Assembly (NCBI GenBank): GCA_021793835.1 | Contig: JAJYRZ010000003.1 | Coordinates: 1-38,607 of the forward strand | From: Actinomycetes bacterium | GTDB taxonomy: Bacteria > Actinomycetota > Actinomycetes > Mycobacteriales > Mycobacteriaceae | Direction of reading: 5' to 3' | Length of the DNA stretch: 38,607 nucleotides | Part shown: in pieces, positions 9,944 to 24,749 of the stretch | How the letters are laid out: every line of letters starts with the position of its first letter | Numbering within the stretch: position 1 is the first letter of the stretch | Translations under genes and position numbers: made by a program | Notes under the pieces: model-generated | The model's database searches: none | What the model was told of the DNA's origin: nothing | The model's input: the letters and a program-made list of their open reading frames with translations, nothing else

Positions 9944-10477
9944 TCAGCGCGGCAGCACGACCACCCGACGCGAGGATCCGACGCCCTCGCTCTCGGAGAA
10001 CACGCCGTCGACCGTGGCGACCGCGTCGTGCACGACCTTGCGCTCGAAAGGCGTCATGGGGGAGAGCTCCTCGGAGGTGCCGGACTCGGCGACCCGCTTG
10101 GCCACCTCCAGTCCGCTCTCGGTCAGCTCGTCGCGCCGACGCGCACGCCAGCCCGCGACGTCGAGCATCAGTCGGCTGCGCACACCGGTCTGCTGGAGCA
10201 CCGCCAACCGGGTCAGCTCCTGCAGGGCATCGAGCACCTCGCCCTTGCGGCCGACCAGACGGTCGAGGTCCCCGCCGCCCTCGATGCTCACCACCGCACG
10301 GTCGCCCTCGACGTCGAGGTCGATGTCGCCGTCGTAGTCGAAGATGTCCAGCAACTGCTCCAGGTAGTCGCCGGCGATCTCGCCTTCTTCGACGAGGAGT
10401 TCTTCGCCTTCGAGGCGCTCCTCACCGGAGGTCTTGTCGTCATCCCGCTCGTTCTGCCCCACGGTGTGACACTCCAT
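9944..10477 (-). CDS. jag: Jag/KhpB-like R3H and KH domain RNA-binding protein
   Basis: KH-like GRKGEVLDALQELTRLAV and R3H-like MTPFERKVVHDAVATVDGVFSESEG; adjacent to yidC. Confidence 0.92.
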   Translation of the reverse strand: MECHTVGQNERDDDKTSGEERLEGEELLVEEGEIAGDYLEQLLDIFDYDGDIDLDVEGDRAVVSIEGGGDLDRLVGRKGEVLDALQELTRLAVLQQTGVRSRLMLDVAGWRARRRDELTESGLEVAKRVAESGTSEELSPMTPFERKVVHDAVATVDGVFSESEGVGSSRRVVVLPR

Positions 10478-10538
10478 TCTTCTGTCTGACCCGGACCGCC
10501 CGGGTGGTCTGTCGATGTTGCGGTGAGTCGGTGTCGGG

Positions 10539-11756
10539 CTAGCGCCGCTTCTTCCTGCTCTTACCGCCGCCGGACTTCTTGCCCTTGGCGCCGCCCTTAC
10601 CGCCGCCGCCCTTGTTCTTCACCGGAGGGGAACCGGGCTTCTTCGCGCCGCCGCCCTGCTGCTGTTGACGCTGGAGCTTGGCCTCGCGGCGCTCACGCAC
10701 CGACAGTCCGTCGCCGGCCGGCTCGGTCGCCGTGGTCTCGGTCGGTGCGTCGTCGCCGGTCTCCGTGCCCTCGTGCTGTCCCTCGACCTCGGAGACCGCG
10801 GTGGCCTTACCCGACGCGGCCGGACCGCGCCGACCCTTCTTGCCGACCTGCGGAACCGCGCCCGGCTTGGGGGCCCGCTGCGAGCGGATCTCCTGGGCGC
10901 GCTGCTTCTTGGCCTCTTCTTCCTTCTCGATCTGGCCGAAGATGATGTGCTGCTGGCCGACGGTCCACGCGTTGTTGGCCACCCAGTAGATCAGGATCGC
11001 GACCGGCAGGAAGGCACCCGACACCAGCACGCCGAGCGGGAAGACGTACAGGGCCAGCTTGTTCATGATCCGGGCCTGCGGCTGGGCCGCGGCCTCCGGG
11101 CTCTGCCGCTCGACCGAGGCGCGCGAGTTCAGGTGGGTGGCGACGGCGGCGATGATCATCAGCGGAATCGCCACGGCCGCGATCTGCCACCGCTCGGGGA
11201 TGCCGCTGTACATCGCGAACGCCTCGAGCTGGCTGACCGGCTGCGAGATGAACGACGACAGCGGGACGCCGAAGATGTTCGCGCTCAGGAACTCCCGCAC
11301 GTCCTCGGCGCTGAACATGTAGTTCGACAGCTGGGCGTTCTCTTCCGGCGTCAGTCCGAGCTGGTTGAAGCTGGTGCCGGTGCGGTTGAACGAGCGCAGC
11401 ACGTGGAACAGGCCGATGAACATCGGGGCCTGAGCCAGTGCCGGCAGGCAGCCGAGCAGCGGGTTGAACCCGTGCTCCTTCTGCAGCTTCTGCATCTCCA
11501 TCGCCATGCGCTGGCGATCGTTCTTGTACTTCTTCTGCAGCGCCTTGATCTGCGGCTGCAGCTCCTGCATCTGCCGGGTGGTACGGATCTGCTTGGCCGC
11601 CGGCCAGTACAGCACCATGCGCAGGGTGAAGACCAGGAAGACCACCGACAGGATCCAGGTGATCGCGCTGTCCGGCGCCAGGCCCGGGATGAAGCTGAAG
11701 AGCTTGTACCAGGCCCACATCACGGCCGAGACCGGCCAATAGATGAAGTTCAGCAC
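10539..11756 (-). CDS. yidC: Membrane protein insertase YidC
   Basis: 60KD_IMP features: [29 protein letters not shown], [23 protein letters not shown] region; long basic C-terminal tail. Confidence 0.96.
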   Translation of the reverse strand: MLNFIYWPVSAVMWAWYKLFSFIPGLAPDSAITWILSVVFLVFTLRMVLYWPAAKQIRTTRQMQELQPQIKALQKKYKNDRQRMAMEMQKLQKEHGFNPLLGCLPALAQAPMFIGLFHVLRSFNRTGTSFNQLGLTPEENAQLSNYMFSAEDVREFLSANIFGVPLSSFISQPVSQLEAFAMYSGIPERWQIAAVAIPLMIIAAVATHLNSRASVERQSPEAAAQPQARIMNKLALYVFPLGVLVSGAFLPVAILIYWVANNAWTVGQQHIIFGQIEKEEEAKKQRAQEIRSQRAPKPGAVPQVGKKGRRGPAASGKATAVSEVEGQHEGTETGDDAPTETTATEPAGDGLSVRERREAKLQRQQQQGGGAKKPGSPPVKNKGGGGKGGAKGKKSGGGKSRKKRR

Positions 11757-11851
11757 TGTGCCGGCTACTCCTTAATCCTCGCTGCGGGTCGCGGCGTCGG
11801 CCACCCGCATGGTGTCTTCCGTCCCTGCCGAGCGGGTGGAAGACCCCGCCT

Positions 11852-12157
11852 TCACGCGACCTCGGTGGTCGCTTCCGGCTCCTGTGTTTCGCTGTCGGAT
11901 CGTCGCTGCGGCACCGGATCCCAGCCGCCGCGCCCCCAGGGGGCGCAGCGCAGAAGGCGCCAGGTCGCCAGTGCCAGACCGCGCACCACCCCCCACTCGC
12001 GGACCGCGGTCACACCGTATTCGCTACAGGTCGGAATATAGCGGCAGGTCGGTGGTCGCATCGGAGACACATAGGTGCGGTAGAGCTCGAACACCCAGAT
12101 CACCGCGGCTCCCGGTGCGCGAAGCACCCGTCGCCACAGCGGCGTGGCCTCGGTCAT
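11852..12157 (-). CDS. yidD: Membrane protein insertion efficiency factor YidD
   Basis: [58 protein letters not shown]. Confidence 0.96.
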   Translation of the reverse strand: MTEATPLWRRVLRAPGAAVIWVFELYRTYVSPMRPPTCRYIPTCSEYGVTAVREWGVVRGLALATWRLLRCAPWGRGGWDPVPQRRSDSETQEPEATTEVA

Positions 12158-12519
12158 CGGGCATCGACCTCACGCAGCAGGTCGGCGCGGCGCAGTGCCG
12201 AGTCGAGCTGCCGGGCCAACTCCGCCGAGTCGGCGTCGGCCGCCGGCCGCAGCGCCCGCACGACGATGTCGGTGCGCGGATCGACCGCTGCTGCGCGGTC
12301 GGCCAAGACGTGACGAAGCCGTCGGGAGACCCGGTGGCGGACCACCGCGTTCCCGACGGCTGTACTGACGATCAGACCGAAGCGTGGGCCCGATCGGTCG
12401 ATCGACGGATCCGGTCGCACATGGTGGACCACCAGTGCGGAACGTCCGACACGTCGCCCGCTGCGCATCACGGCGGAGTAGTCCCGCCCACTGCGCAGCC
12501 GTTGACGTTCCGGCAGCAT
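12154..12519 (-). CDS. rnpA: Ribonuclease P protein component
   Basis: [33 protein letters not shown]...[27 protein letters not shown]; overlaps yidD start by 4 nt. Confidence 0.96.
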   Translation of the reverse strand: MLPERQRLRSGRDYSAVMRSGRRVGRSALVVHHVRPDPSIDRSGPRFGLIVSTAVGNAVVRHRVSRRLRHVLADRAAAVDPRTDIVVRALRPAADADSAELARQLDSALRRADLLREVDAR

Positions 12520-12547
12520 CGCCCGGCCCCGCCGTTCTCCCGGGCCG

Positions 12548-12685
12548 TCAGGCGCTCAGCGCAGCACGGCCCCTGCGACGACGCGACGACACGATCGAAC
12601 GGCCTGCACGGGTGCGCATGCGAGCGCGGAATCCGTGGACGCGCGCGCGGCGCCGGTTGTTCGGCTGGAAGGTCCGCTTGCTCAC
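12548..12685 (-). CDS. rpmH: 50S ribosomal protein L34 (not in the supplied ORF track)
   Basis: GTG start; translation [45 protein letters not shown], 45 aa. Confidence 0.97.
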   Translation of the reverse strand: MSKRTFQPNNRRRARVHGFRARMRTRAGRSIVSSRRRRGRAALSA

Positions 12686-13197
12686 GGTTGACTCTCCTCC
12701 ATCGTCGCGGCGGCAGGGCCGCCGACAGTTTTCAGGTGCACCCGAGGACTCGGGTGTGGCTCAAAATGGCCGGTGGACGCGGTGATCCGGTCTCGCTTCC
12801 CGGGAGAGACCCCAGGGGCGCGACGGATCGGCAGACGCCTCACCGGTGACCGCTCGAGCTTACTGAGTGTGCACTTCCTGGTCAAACCGTCTCCGTTGTC
12901 GTCACACTCCGCCCCGCCTGCACGATCCTCGGAACTGCTTGCCGCCGTCGGGACGGGGCTGTTAGCGTGACCGCGGACATCCGTCGGCGAGCCCGGTGAC
13001 CTGCTTCGGCGAGCACCGCCCCACACGGCCGACGTCCGCACCGCAAGGGCCGTTTCCCCGGTCACCTGTGAGGTGTGGACACAACTGCATACCCCCGAGG
13101 CCCCCGGCACCGTGCCGGGTGCGGGCCCGCAGTCCGATGCGCGGCGCCTCGACCCGGGGTTCACGACCACGTCCCGTCCGTACCGGAAGGGGCGGGC

Positions 13198-13229
13198 TTT
13201 TCCACACTTGGGGATAATCATGTGGACAA
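13198..13229. promoter_or_regulatory. DnaA-box cluster upstream of dnaA
   Basis: TTTTCCACA 13198-13206, TGGGGATAA 13209-13217, TGTGGACAA 13221-13229 (perfect); further TGTGGACAC at 13074-13082. Confidence 0.75.
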
Positions 13230-13292
13230 GCTGGGCCGGTCGCCTCGGCACCGCGATCGAGTCCGACTACGAAACCGGGAGGCCGATAGTCC

Positions 13293-14885
13293 GTGGAGCA
13301 CACACCCGACGAATTGGCACGGGTATGGCCGACCGTGATCTCCGAGTTGACCGCGACCTACGGTGACGGCCGCACTGCTCCGCCCGGACCCGATCATGTG
13401 CCGCTGACCAAACAGCAGCGGGCCTGGCTCCTGCTGGTCAAACCCCTGACCCTGGCCGGCGGGTTCGCCCTGTTGTCGGCGCCGTCGAGCTTCGCCCGCG
13501 ATGCGATCGAGCGGGTGCTGCGCGATCCGATCACCGAGGCGCTCAGTCGTCATCTCGGTCAGCAGGTCGACATCGCGGTGCGCATCGATCCGGAACCGGA
13601 CACCGACCCCGCGCCCGAACCCGAGGCCGTGCCCCGCTCCGAGACGACCCCGCCGCCGCCGAACGGGCCGGCCCAATCGGCGCCCGACCCGCAGCCTCGT
13701 GCCCAGGAACAGCAGACACCGGCGGCCGGAGACGATCAGGGCACCGATGCCCGGCTGGTCGCCGAGGAACAGGAGGCACGCGAGTCCCTCGACCGCACCT
13801 GGCCCTCGCATTTCTCCACTCCCGGCCCCGATCCGGTGGCCAGTGCCGACGGCGATGCCGGACTGAACGCGAAGTACACCTTCGACAACTTCGTCATCGG
13901 TCCGTCGAACCGGTTCTCCCACGCCGCCGCGGTCGCGGTCGCCGAAGCACCGGCCCGGGCCTACAACCCGCTGTTCATCTGGGGCGAGTCGGGACTGGGC
14001 AAGACCCACCTGCTGCACGCGACCGGCCAGTACGCCCGCCGGCTGTTCCCGGGGCTGCGCGTGCGCTACGTCTCGACCGAAGAGTTCACCAACGACTTCA
14101 TCAACTCCATCCGTGACGACCGGAAGGTGGCGTTCAAGCGCCGCTACCGCGAGATCGACGTCCTGCTGGTCGATGACATCCAGTTCATCGAGAACAAGGA
14201 GGGCATCCAGGAGGAGTTCTTCCACACCTTCGAGGCCCTGCACCGGGCCGACAAGCAGATCGTGATCTCTTCGGACCGTCCGCCCAAGCAGATCGCGACC
14301 CTGGAGGACCGGCTGCGCACCCGCTTCGAGTGGGGCCTGATCGCCGACGTCCAGCCGCCCGACCTGGAGACCCGGATGGCGATCCTGTCGAAGAAGGCGC
14401 AGATGGAGCACATCGCGGTGCCCCACAGCGTCCTCGAACTGATCGCCAGCAGGATCGAGCGCAACATCCGGGAGCTCGAGGGCGCCCTGATCCGGGTGAC
14501 CGCGTTCGCCTCGCTGAACAAGCAGGAACTCGACCTCAAGCTGGCCGAGGTGGTGTTGCGCGATCTGGCTCCGGACGCCGCGTCCTTCGAGATCACCGCG
14601 GCGACGATCATGGCGGTCACCGCCGAGTACTTCGACACCACGATCGACGAGCTGGTGGGTCCGTCGCGCACCCGCGCGATCGCCTCGGCCCGGCAGATCG
14701 CGCTGTACCTGTGCCGGGAGCTGACCGACCTGTCGCTGCCGAAGATCGGTCAGGCCTTCGGCCGCGACCACACCACGGTGATGTACGCGGACAAGAAGAT
14801 CCGGGCCGAGATGACCGAGCGGCGCAAGGTCTACGACCAGGTCCAGGAGCTGACCGCACGGATCAAGCAGCGCTCGAAGTCCTGA
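13293..14885 (+). CDS. dnaA: Chromosomal replication initiator DnaA
   Basis: GTG start; [15 protein letters not shown] Walker [10 protein letters not shown] Walker B, C-terminal [14 protein letters not shown]. Confidence 0.98.
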   Translation: MEHTPDELARVWPTVISELTATYGDGRTAPPGPDHVPLTKQQRAWLLLVKPLTLAGGFALLSAPSSFARDAIERVLRDPITEALSRHLGQQVDIAVRIDPEPDTDPAPEPEAVPRSETTPPPPNGPAQSAPDPQPRAQEQQTPAAGDDQGTDARLVAEEQEARESLDRTWPSHFSTPGPDPVASADGDAGLNAKYTFDNFVIGPSNRFSHAAAVAVAEAPARAYNPLFIWGESGLGKTHLLHATGQYARRLFPGLRVRYVSTEEFTNDFINSIRDDRKVAFKRRYREIDVLLVDDIQFIENKEGIQEEFFHTFEALHRADKQIVISSDRPPKQIATLEDRLRTRFEWGLIADVQPPDLETRMAILSKKAQMEHIAVPHSVLELIASRIERNIRELEGALIRVTAFASLNKQELDLKLAEVVLRDLAPDAASFEITAATIMAVTAEYFDTTIDELVGPSRTRAIASARQIALYLCRELTDLSLPKIGQAFGRDHTTVMYADKKIRAEMTERRKVYDQVQELTARIKQRSKS

Positions 14886-14908
14886 TCCGCCCCTGCACAC
14901 CCCGTCGG

Positions 14909-14943
14909 CCGGGATCGCCCTCTGCACCGAGGGGCGGTCCCGG
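14909..14943 (+). terminator. Terminator-like hairpin after dnaA
   Basis: CCGGGATCGCCC-TC / GAGGGGCGGTCCCGG, one wobble and one bulge; no strong T-tract. Confidence 0.4.
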
Positions 14944-15040
14944 TCGAGGTGTTTCCGCGGGCCCCACCGCCGGCTTCCGGATCCTTCGAATCGCCCCGAA
15001 ACGCCGGATTCCAGTGACCCGGCTCACTGACCTGCGGTAT

Positions 15041-15285
15041 TCCACACCTGTGGACAACCATGGGGATAACGCGCGTACTCCTGTGGACGGGCGGTGGACA
15101 CAGCCGAGCGACACGATCTGTCCACAATCGGTCCGGAGCACCATCCGCAACCGATCCACAAGCCGACACGCCGTGTGATCTGCACGGTCCAGGCCGTTCC
15201 ACAGACTTCACAGGACCTATTACCACTACTGAGGTTCTTTTCTTCAAGAAAAGAATTACAAAGAAACAGGGGATGTGGACAACGC
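15041..15285. other. oriC: oriC (dnaA-dnaN intergenic origin)
   Basis: DnaA-box-like 9-mers: TGTGGACAA 15049 and 15274, TGGGGATAA 15061, TGTGGACGG 15082, GGTGGACAC 15093, CTGTCCACA 15118, CGATCCACA 15152, CGTTCCACA 15195; AT-rich tract 15219-15268. Confidence 0.9.
15235..15255. repeat. AT-rich palindrome TTCTTTTCTT-C-AAGAAAAGAA in the oriC AT-rich tract
   Basis: Perfect 10 bp arms with 1 nt centre. Confidence 0.85.
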
Positions 15286-15456
15286 TCCGATCCCGTCGCG
15301 CCCCGGCTCGATCGGCTTTCGCGTCGACGCCGCAGCCGATACGGTGGGCGACACCCGAGCCCGGTGCGTCCGGTGCCCGGATCGTTTGACCACTCGTCCC
15401 CGTACAGCCGGTGAACCACCGCTGCACACCGCCCACTGGAAGGACCTCCGGAACCG

Positions 15457-16641
15457 ATGGATCAGGTCGGCATGAGCTTTCGCGTCACCCGGGAGGACTT
15501 CTCCGAGGCGGTGGCCTGGGTCGCCCGCACCCTGCCGAGCAGGCCCGCCACCCCGGTCCTGGCCGGTGTGCTGCTCGAGGCCGGCGATCAGGGCCTGACC
15601 ATCTCGGGGTTCGACTACGAGACCTCCGCGCGGATCACCATCTCCGCCGAGGTCGCCGAGCCGGGCACGATCCTGGTCTCGGGCCGGCTGCTGGCCGACA
15701 TCACCAAGTCGCTGCCGCCCCAGCCGGTGGAGGTGTCCTTCGACGGCACCCGCCTGCACATCACCGGTGGCAGCGCCAAGTTCTCCCTGCCGACGATGCC
15801 GGTCGAGGACTATCCGCAGCTGCCCTCGCTGCCCGCGCTGACCGGTTCCCTGCCCGCCGAGCAGTTCGGCGAGGCGATCAACCAGGTCGCGGTCGCCGCC
15901 GGCAAGGACGACACCCTGCCGATGCTCACCGGCATCCGGGTCGAGATCGACGGTGAGACCATCGTGCTCGCCGCCACCGACCGCTTCCGGCTGGCGGTGC
16001 GCGAGTTCCAGTGGCAGCCCGGCAACCCGAACTTCCAGGCCGCCCTGCTGGTACCGGCCCGCACCCTGGCCGAGGCCGCCAAGACCATGTCCGGCAGTGC
16101 GGCCGGCCCGATCGGACTGGCGCTCGGCGACGGGGACGAGCCCTCCGGTGACGGACTGCTCGGCGTCTCGGGCGGTCCGCGGCAGACCACCGCGCGTCTG
16201 CTCGACGCCGAGTTCCCGAAGTTCCGGCAGCTGTTGCCCACCGAGCACACCGCGGTGGCCGGGGTGCACATCGGCGATCTGACCGACGCGGTCAAGCGTG
16301 TGGCCCTGGTCGCCGAGCGCGGTGCGCAGGTCCGCCTCGAGTTCTCCGGAGACGGACTGCTGCTGTCGGCCGGCGGCGACGATGCAGGCCTGGCCGAGGA
16401 GGCGCTGCCCGCCGAGTTCGCCGGCGAGCCGCTGACCATCGCGTTCAACCCGACCTACCTGCTCGAGGGGCTCGGCGCGCTGGGCACCGAGCGGGTGCAC
16501 TTCGGGTTCACCAACCCGAGCCGCCCGGCCGTGCTGCGCCCGGCCGACGGCGACCTGCCCGAGGCCGGCGACACCGGCACCTTCCCGGCCGATGCGGGCG
16601 ACTACACCTACCTGCTGATGCCGGTGCGACTGCCGGGCTGA
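15457..16641 (+). CDS. dnaN: DNA polymerase III beta sliding clamp
   Basis: Follows oriC; clamp motifs and C-terminal [12 protein letters not shown]; start 15457 or 15472. Confidence 0.97.
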   Translation: MDQVGMSFRVTREDFSEAVAWVARTLPSRPATPVLAGVLLEAGDQGLTISGFDYETSARITISAEVAEPGTILVSGRLLADITKSLPPQPVEVSFDGTRLHITGGSAKFSLPTMPVEDYPQLPSLPALTGSLPAEQFGEAINQVAVAAGKDDTLPMLTGIRVEIDGETIVLAATDRFRLAVREFQWQPGNPNFQAALLVPARTLAEAAKTMSGSAAGPIGLALGDGDEPSGDGLLGVSGGPRQTTARLLDAEFPKFRQLLPTEHTAVAGVHIGDLTDAVKRVALVAERGAQVRLEFSGDGLLLSAGGDDAGLAEEALPAEFAGEPLTIAFNPTYLLEGLGALGTERVHFGFTNPSRPAVLRPADGDLPEAGDTGTFPADAGDYTYLLMPVRLPG

Positions 16642-16648
16642 TGCGCCG

Positions 16649-17872
16649 GTGTATCTGCGACGACTGACGCTGCGCGACTTCCGGTCCTGGGAGTCGCTCG
16701 ATCTGGATCTGTCTCCCGGGGTGACGGTCCTGCTCGGCCGCAACGGCCAGGGCAAGACCAACATCGTCGAGGCCGTGCACTATCTGGCGACCCTGTCTTC
16801 GCATCGGGTCGCCGGGGACCAGCCGCTGATCCGTACCGGCACCGAGTCCGCACACGTGGCCGCCACCGCGGTCAACGGTGATCGAGAGCTGTCGGTGAAC
16901 CTGGCGATCATCGCCGGCAAGTCGAACCGGGCGGGGATCAACCGCGCCCCGGTGCGCAGCCCGCGCGAGATCCTCGGCATCGTGCGCACGGTGATGTTCG
17001 CGCCCGAGGACCTGTCGCTGGTGCGCGGGGACCCGGGGGATCGGCGCCGGTTCGTCGACGACCTTGCGGTGTCGCGCTGGCCGCGGATGGCCGGGGTGCG
17101 CGCCGACTACGACAAGGTGCTGCGCCAGCGCTCGGCACTGCTCAAGTCCGCCGGACCGGCGATGCGCCGCGGTGGCGGGGAGGAGGCGCGCAGCGCACTG
17201 GACACCCTCGAGGTGTGGGACCAGAATCTGGCGCGGTTCGGCGGGGAGCTGCTGGCCGCCCGGATCGATCTGCTGGCCGCGCTGCTACCGCATCTGCGCA
17301 GCGCATACGCCTCGGTCGCACCCGAATCGACGGCCGCGGACTATCGGTACCGCTCGAGCCTGGGGGAGAACCTGCCCGAGCGTTACCGGGATCTCGACGC
17401 GCACCGCGAGGCCGGTGAGCCGGCCGATCCGGCCGCGTTCGAGGCCGCCCTGCTCGCCGAGCTGGCCGTGCGCCGAGAACGGGAGATCGCCCGCGGGGTG
17501 TGCCTGGTCGGACCCCACCGGGACGAGGTCGAGCTCGGTCTCGGCGTGCATCCGGTCAAGGGCTACGCCAGTCACGGCGAGTCCTGGTCCTATGCGTTGG
17601 CGCTGCGTCTGGCGAGCCTGGAACTGCTGCGTAAGGACGGTTTCGAGCCGGTTCTGATCCTCGACGACGTGTTCGCCGAACTCGATCGCATCCGCCGCAG
17701 CGCACTGGCGACGGTGGCCGCGGAGACCGAGCAGGTGCTGATCACCGCTGCGGTCGCCGGCGATGTGCCGGCCGAGCTGCATGCCACCCGGTTCGCGGTG
17801 CGCATGGTCGGCGAAGGCGCCGAGCGACACTCGGAGCTGATCGACGAACCGGATGCGGGAGAGGGGCTGTAG
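16649..17872 (+). CDS. recF: DNA replication/repair protein RecF
   Basis: GTG start; [40 protein letters not shown]. Confidence 0.96.
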   Translation: MYLRRLTLRDFRSWESLDLDLSPGVTVLLGRNGQGKTNIVEAVHYLATLSSHRVAGDQPLIRTGTESAHVAATAVNGDRELSVNLAIIAGKSNRAGINRAPVRSPREILGIVRTVMFAPEDLSLVRGDPGDRRRFVDDLAVSRWPRMAGVRADYDKVLRQRSALLKSAGPAMRRGGGEEARSALDTLEVWDQNLARFGGELLAARIDLLAALLPHLRSAYASVAPESTAADYRYRSSLGENLPERYRDLDAHREAGEPADPAAFEAALLAELAVRREREIARGVCLVGPHRDEVELGLGVHPVKGYASHGESWSYALALRLASLELLRKDGFEPVLILDDVFAELDRIRRSALATVAAETEQVLITAAVAGDVPAELHATRFAVRMVGEGAERHSELIDEPDAGEGL

Positions 17873-18421
17873 ATGAGCGAGAAGACCGGCGAACCCGCCC
17901 CCGGGGACGCTCCGCGCGGAGCCGACCTGGCCCGGCGCGCCCTGGAGGAGGCCCGCGCCCAGGCCAAGGCCCAGGGCAAATCCGTCGGTGCCGGACGCAC
18001 CGGGCCGGTGCCGGTGCGGCGCCGGCGGGCCGGTCGACGCCGCTGGTCGGGGCCGGGGCCGGACCAGCGTGACCCGCAGTCGTTCGGCGAGCTCGCCGCG
18101 GGCCTGGTGGCCCGGCGCGGGTGGGGCGAGAACATGAAGGACGCCCGCATCCTCGGCGCCTGGACCGAGGTGGTCGGCGCGGAGATCGCCGAGCATGCGA
18201 CCCCGGTGCGGATCGAGGACAAGACGCTGATGATCACCGCGTCGTCGACGGCCTGGGCCACCCAGCTGCGGTACATGCAGCGGCAGATCCTCGGCAAGAT
18301 CTCCGCCGCGGTCGGGCCGGGGGTGGTCACCAAGGTGCGCATCCACGGGCCGGCGGCGCCGAGTTGGCGGCACGGCGAGCGGCACGTGTCCGGGCGCGGC
18401 CCCCGCGACACCTACGGCTGA
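17873..18421 (+). CDS. DUF721 family protein (Rv0004-like)
   Basis: WTEVVGAEIAEHATPVRIEDKTLMITASSTAWATQLRYMQRQIL; between recF and gyrB. Confidence 0.92.
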   Translation: MSEKTGEPAPGDAPRGADLARRALEEARAQAKAQGKSVGAGRTGPVPVRRRRAGRRRWSGPGPDQRDPQSFGELAAGLVARRGWGENMKDARILGAWTEVVGAEIAEHATPVRIEDKTLMITASSTAWATQLRYMQRQILGKISAAVGPGVVTKVRIHGPAAPSWRHGERHVSGRGPRDTYG

Positions 18422-18574
18422 CCGATCGTCGGGGCGGCCGCCGCCACCGCGCCCTGGAGCGCCGAAGCGGCCACGGGGTGGAGTCGGACCCGAAAGTGCC
18501 GCCGATCGTGCGGTTGCGGGCACGCCAGGGGGGTGTACATGCCGCGCCTGTCCGGGTGGGGCAGTACCATGTAA

Positions 18575-20734
<2,160 letters not shown>

Positions 20735-20788
20735 ATGACCACCGGGATCCGGTCCGCCGCTGCGCGGGCGCACGATACTCCACAGGCG

Positions 20789-20797
20789 TTGTCCACA
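20789..20797. promoter_or_regulatory. Perfect DnaA box TTGTCCACA in gyrB-gyrA intergenic region
   Basis: Exact 9-mer; degenerate ACTCCACAG-type neighbour just upstream. Confidence 0.6.
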
Positions 20798-20961
20798 GGT
20801 GTGCAATGCGCTGTGAGCCTCGTGCACCGGCCCCGGACGGCCGGGGTCCCTTTCCGCGCCGACGCGTCGCCACCTGCGACGACGACGCGGCAGCGATAGA
20901 ATCGAGCAGTTGTGCGTGGGCGGGATGATCCGCCGGCGCATCCGGGGATGAAGAGGAGCCC

Positions 20962-23469
<2,508 letters not shown>

Positions 23470-24243
23470 GTGGGTTCATCGGACACGCCCGGGCATGACG
23501 GTGAGCGGGGCAGCGGTCTGACCCCGTCCGAACGGTCGCCCGCGGCCGAACGGATCGCGCAGGACCGCACGGCTCGCGGACACCGCGCGCCCGCGCAGCC
23601 CGCCGAGGCGACGCAGCAGGACCCGGCCCCCGACACCGCTCCGGTGCACCGGCCGAAGCCGACCAACCCGGTGGTCACCGGTACCGCGGCGCCGCGGGCC
23701 GGTGGCGCGGCCGAGGCGGCCGAGACGGCCGCGACGGTCGATGCACCGACCAGTTCGATCTCGCGCAGCCAGATGCCGAGCACGTCGATGCCGGATCTGT
23801 CGACCGTGAGCCATCCGGCGCCGGTGCGCGAGGAGTCCGAGGCCCGGCCCCGGCCGACGATCTCGGTGGGCAGCCGGCGCGGCCGGGGCCCGCTGCGGGC
23901 GGCGATGCAGCTGCGCTCGATCGATCCGTGGTCGACGCTGAAGGTCTCGCTCCTGCTGTCCGCGGCGATGTTCCTGGTGTGGATGATCGCGGTGGCCATC
24001 ATCTATCTGGTGCTCGACGGGATGGGCGTGTGGGACCGGCTCAACACCGGTGTCACCGACATCCTCGACAGCGGGGACGAGGCGACGCTGATCGGACCGG
24101 GCCAGGTGTTCGGGGTGGCCGCCATCCTGGGCATCATCAACATCGTGCTGTTCACGGCGATGGCCACGATCGGCGCGTTCATCTACAACATGTCCGCCGA
24201 CGCGGTCGGCGGCGTCGAGGTGACCCTGGCCGATCGGGACTGA
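23470..24243 (+). CDS. DUF3566 domain membrane protein (Rv0007-like)
   Basis: GTG start; Pro/Ala-rich N-terminus, C-terminal two-TM DUF3566-like region; directly after gyrA. Confidence 0.88.
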   Translation: MGSSDTPGHDGERGSGLTPSERSPAAERIAQDRTARGHRAPAQPAEATQQDPAPDTAPVHRPKPTNPVVTGTAAPRAGGAAEAAETAATVDAPTSSISRSQMPSTSMPDLSTVSHPAPVREESEARPRPTISVGSRRGRGPLRAAMQLRSIDPWSTLKVSLLLSAAMFLVWMIAVAIIYLVLDGMGVWDRLNTGVTDILDSGDEATLIGPGQVFGVAAILGIINIVLFTAMATIGAFIYNMSADAVGGVEVTLADRD

Positions 24244-24349
24244 CCCGTCCCGGCCCGCGGACCGGCTGTGGAAAAACCCGGTCCGGTGCAGTTCACCCAG
24301 GCGATTTTGGGCGCCTCGGATCCGTAGGGTAGTGTCTGAAATCGTTCGA

Positions 24350-24423
24350 GGGCCTATAGCTCAGGCGGTTAGAGCGCATCGCTGATAACGATGAGGTCGG
24401 AGGTTCAAGTCCTCCTAGGCCCA
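24350..24423 (+). tRNA. tRNA-Ile (GAT)
   Basis: GGGCCTATAGCTC...CTGATAAC anticodon loop...GGTTCAAGTCC...TAGGCCCA cloverleaf. Confidence 0.97.
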
Positions 24424-24453
24424 CTCCACGTCTTCGACGAAGGGAGACCGTTC

Positions 24454-24552
24454 GTGCGGTCGACTCTTTTCGTCGGTGTCGTCGTGGCGGTGCTGATCAC
24501 GATCGGCCTGCGGGTCCGCGGCGAGGTCTGGCATCATCTACCCGAACGCTGA
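24454..24552 (+). CDS. Small putative membrane protein between tRNA-Ile and tRNA-Ala (32 aa)
   Basis: GTG start with AAGGGAGA about 8 nt upstream; VRSTLFVGVVVAVLITIGLRVRGEVWHHLPER; below the ORF-track size cutoff. Confidence 0.5.
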   Translation: MRSTLFVGVVVAVLITIGLRVRGEVWHHLPER

Positions 24553-24564
24553 GTCGTTCATCCA

Positions 24565-24640
24565 GGGGCCATAGCTCAATTGGCAGAGCACTGCCTTTGC
24601 AAGGCAGGGGTTAGGGGTTCGATTCCCCTTGGCTCCACCA
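24565..24640 (+). tRNA. tRNA-Ala (TGC), CCA encoded
   Basis: GGGGCCATAGCTC...CTTTGCAAG...GGTTCGATTCC...TGGCTCCACCA. Confidence 0.97.
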
Positions 24641-24749
24641 CCGACCGATCCGGCCACGTGTCCGGACCGGTGTGCGGGGGACGTCGATCACCGTCCCCAC
24701 CGCTTCTCCCGGCGCGCGCCTGCGCCGCAGTGCCCTTAGCCTGAAGGCC

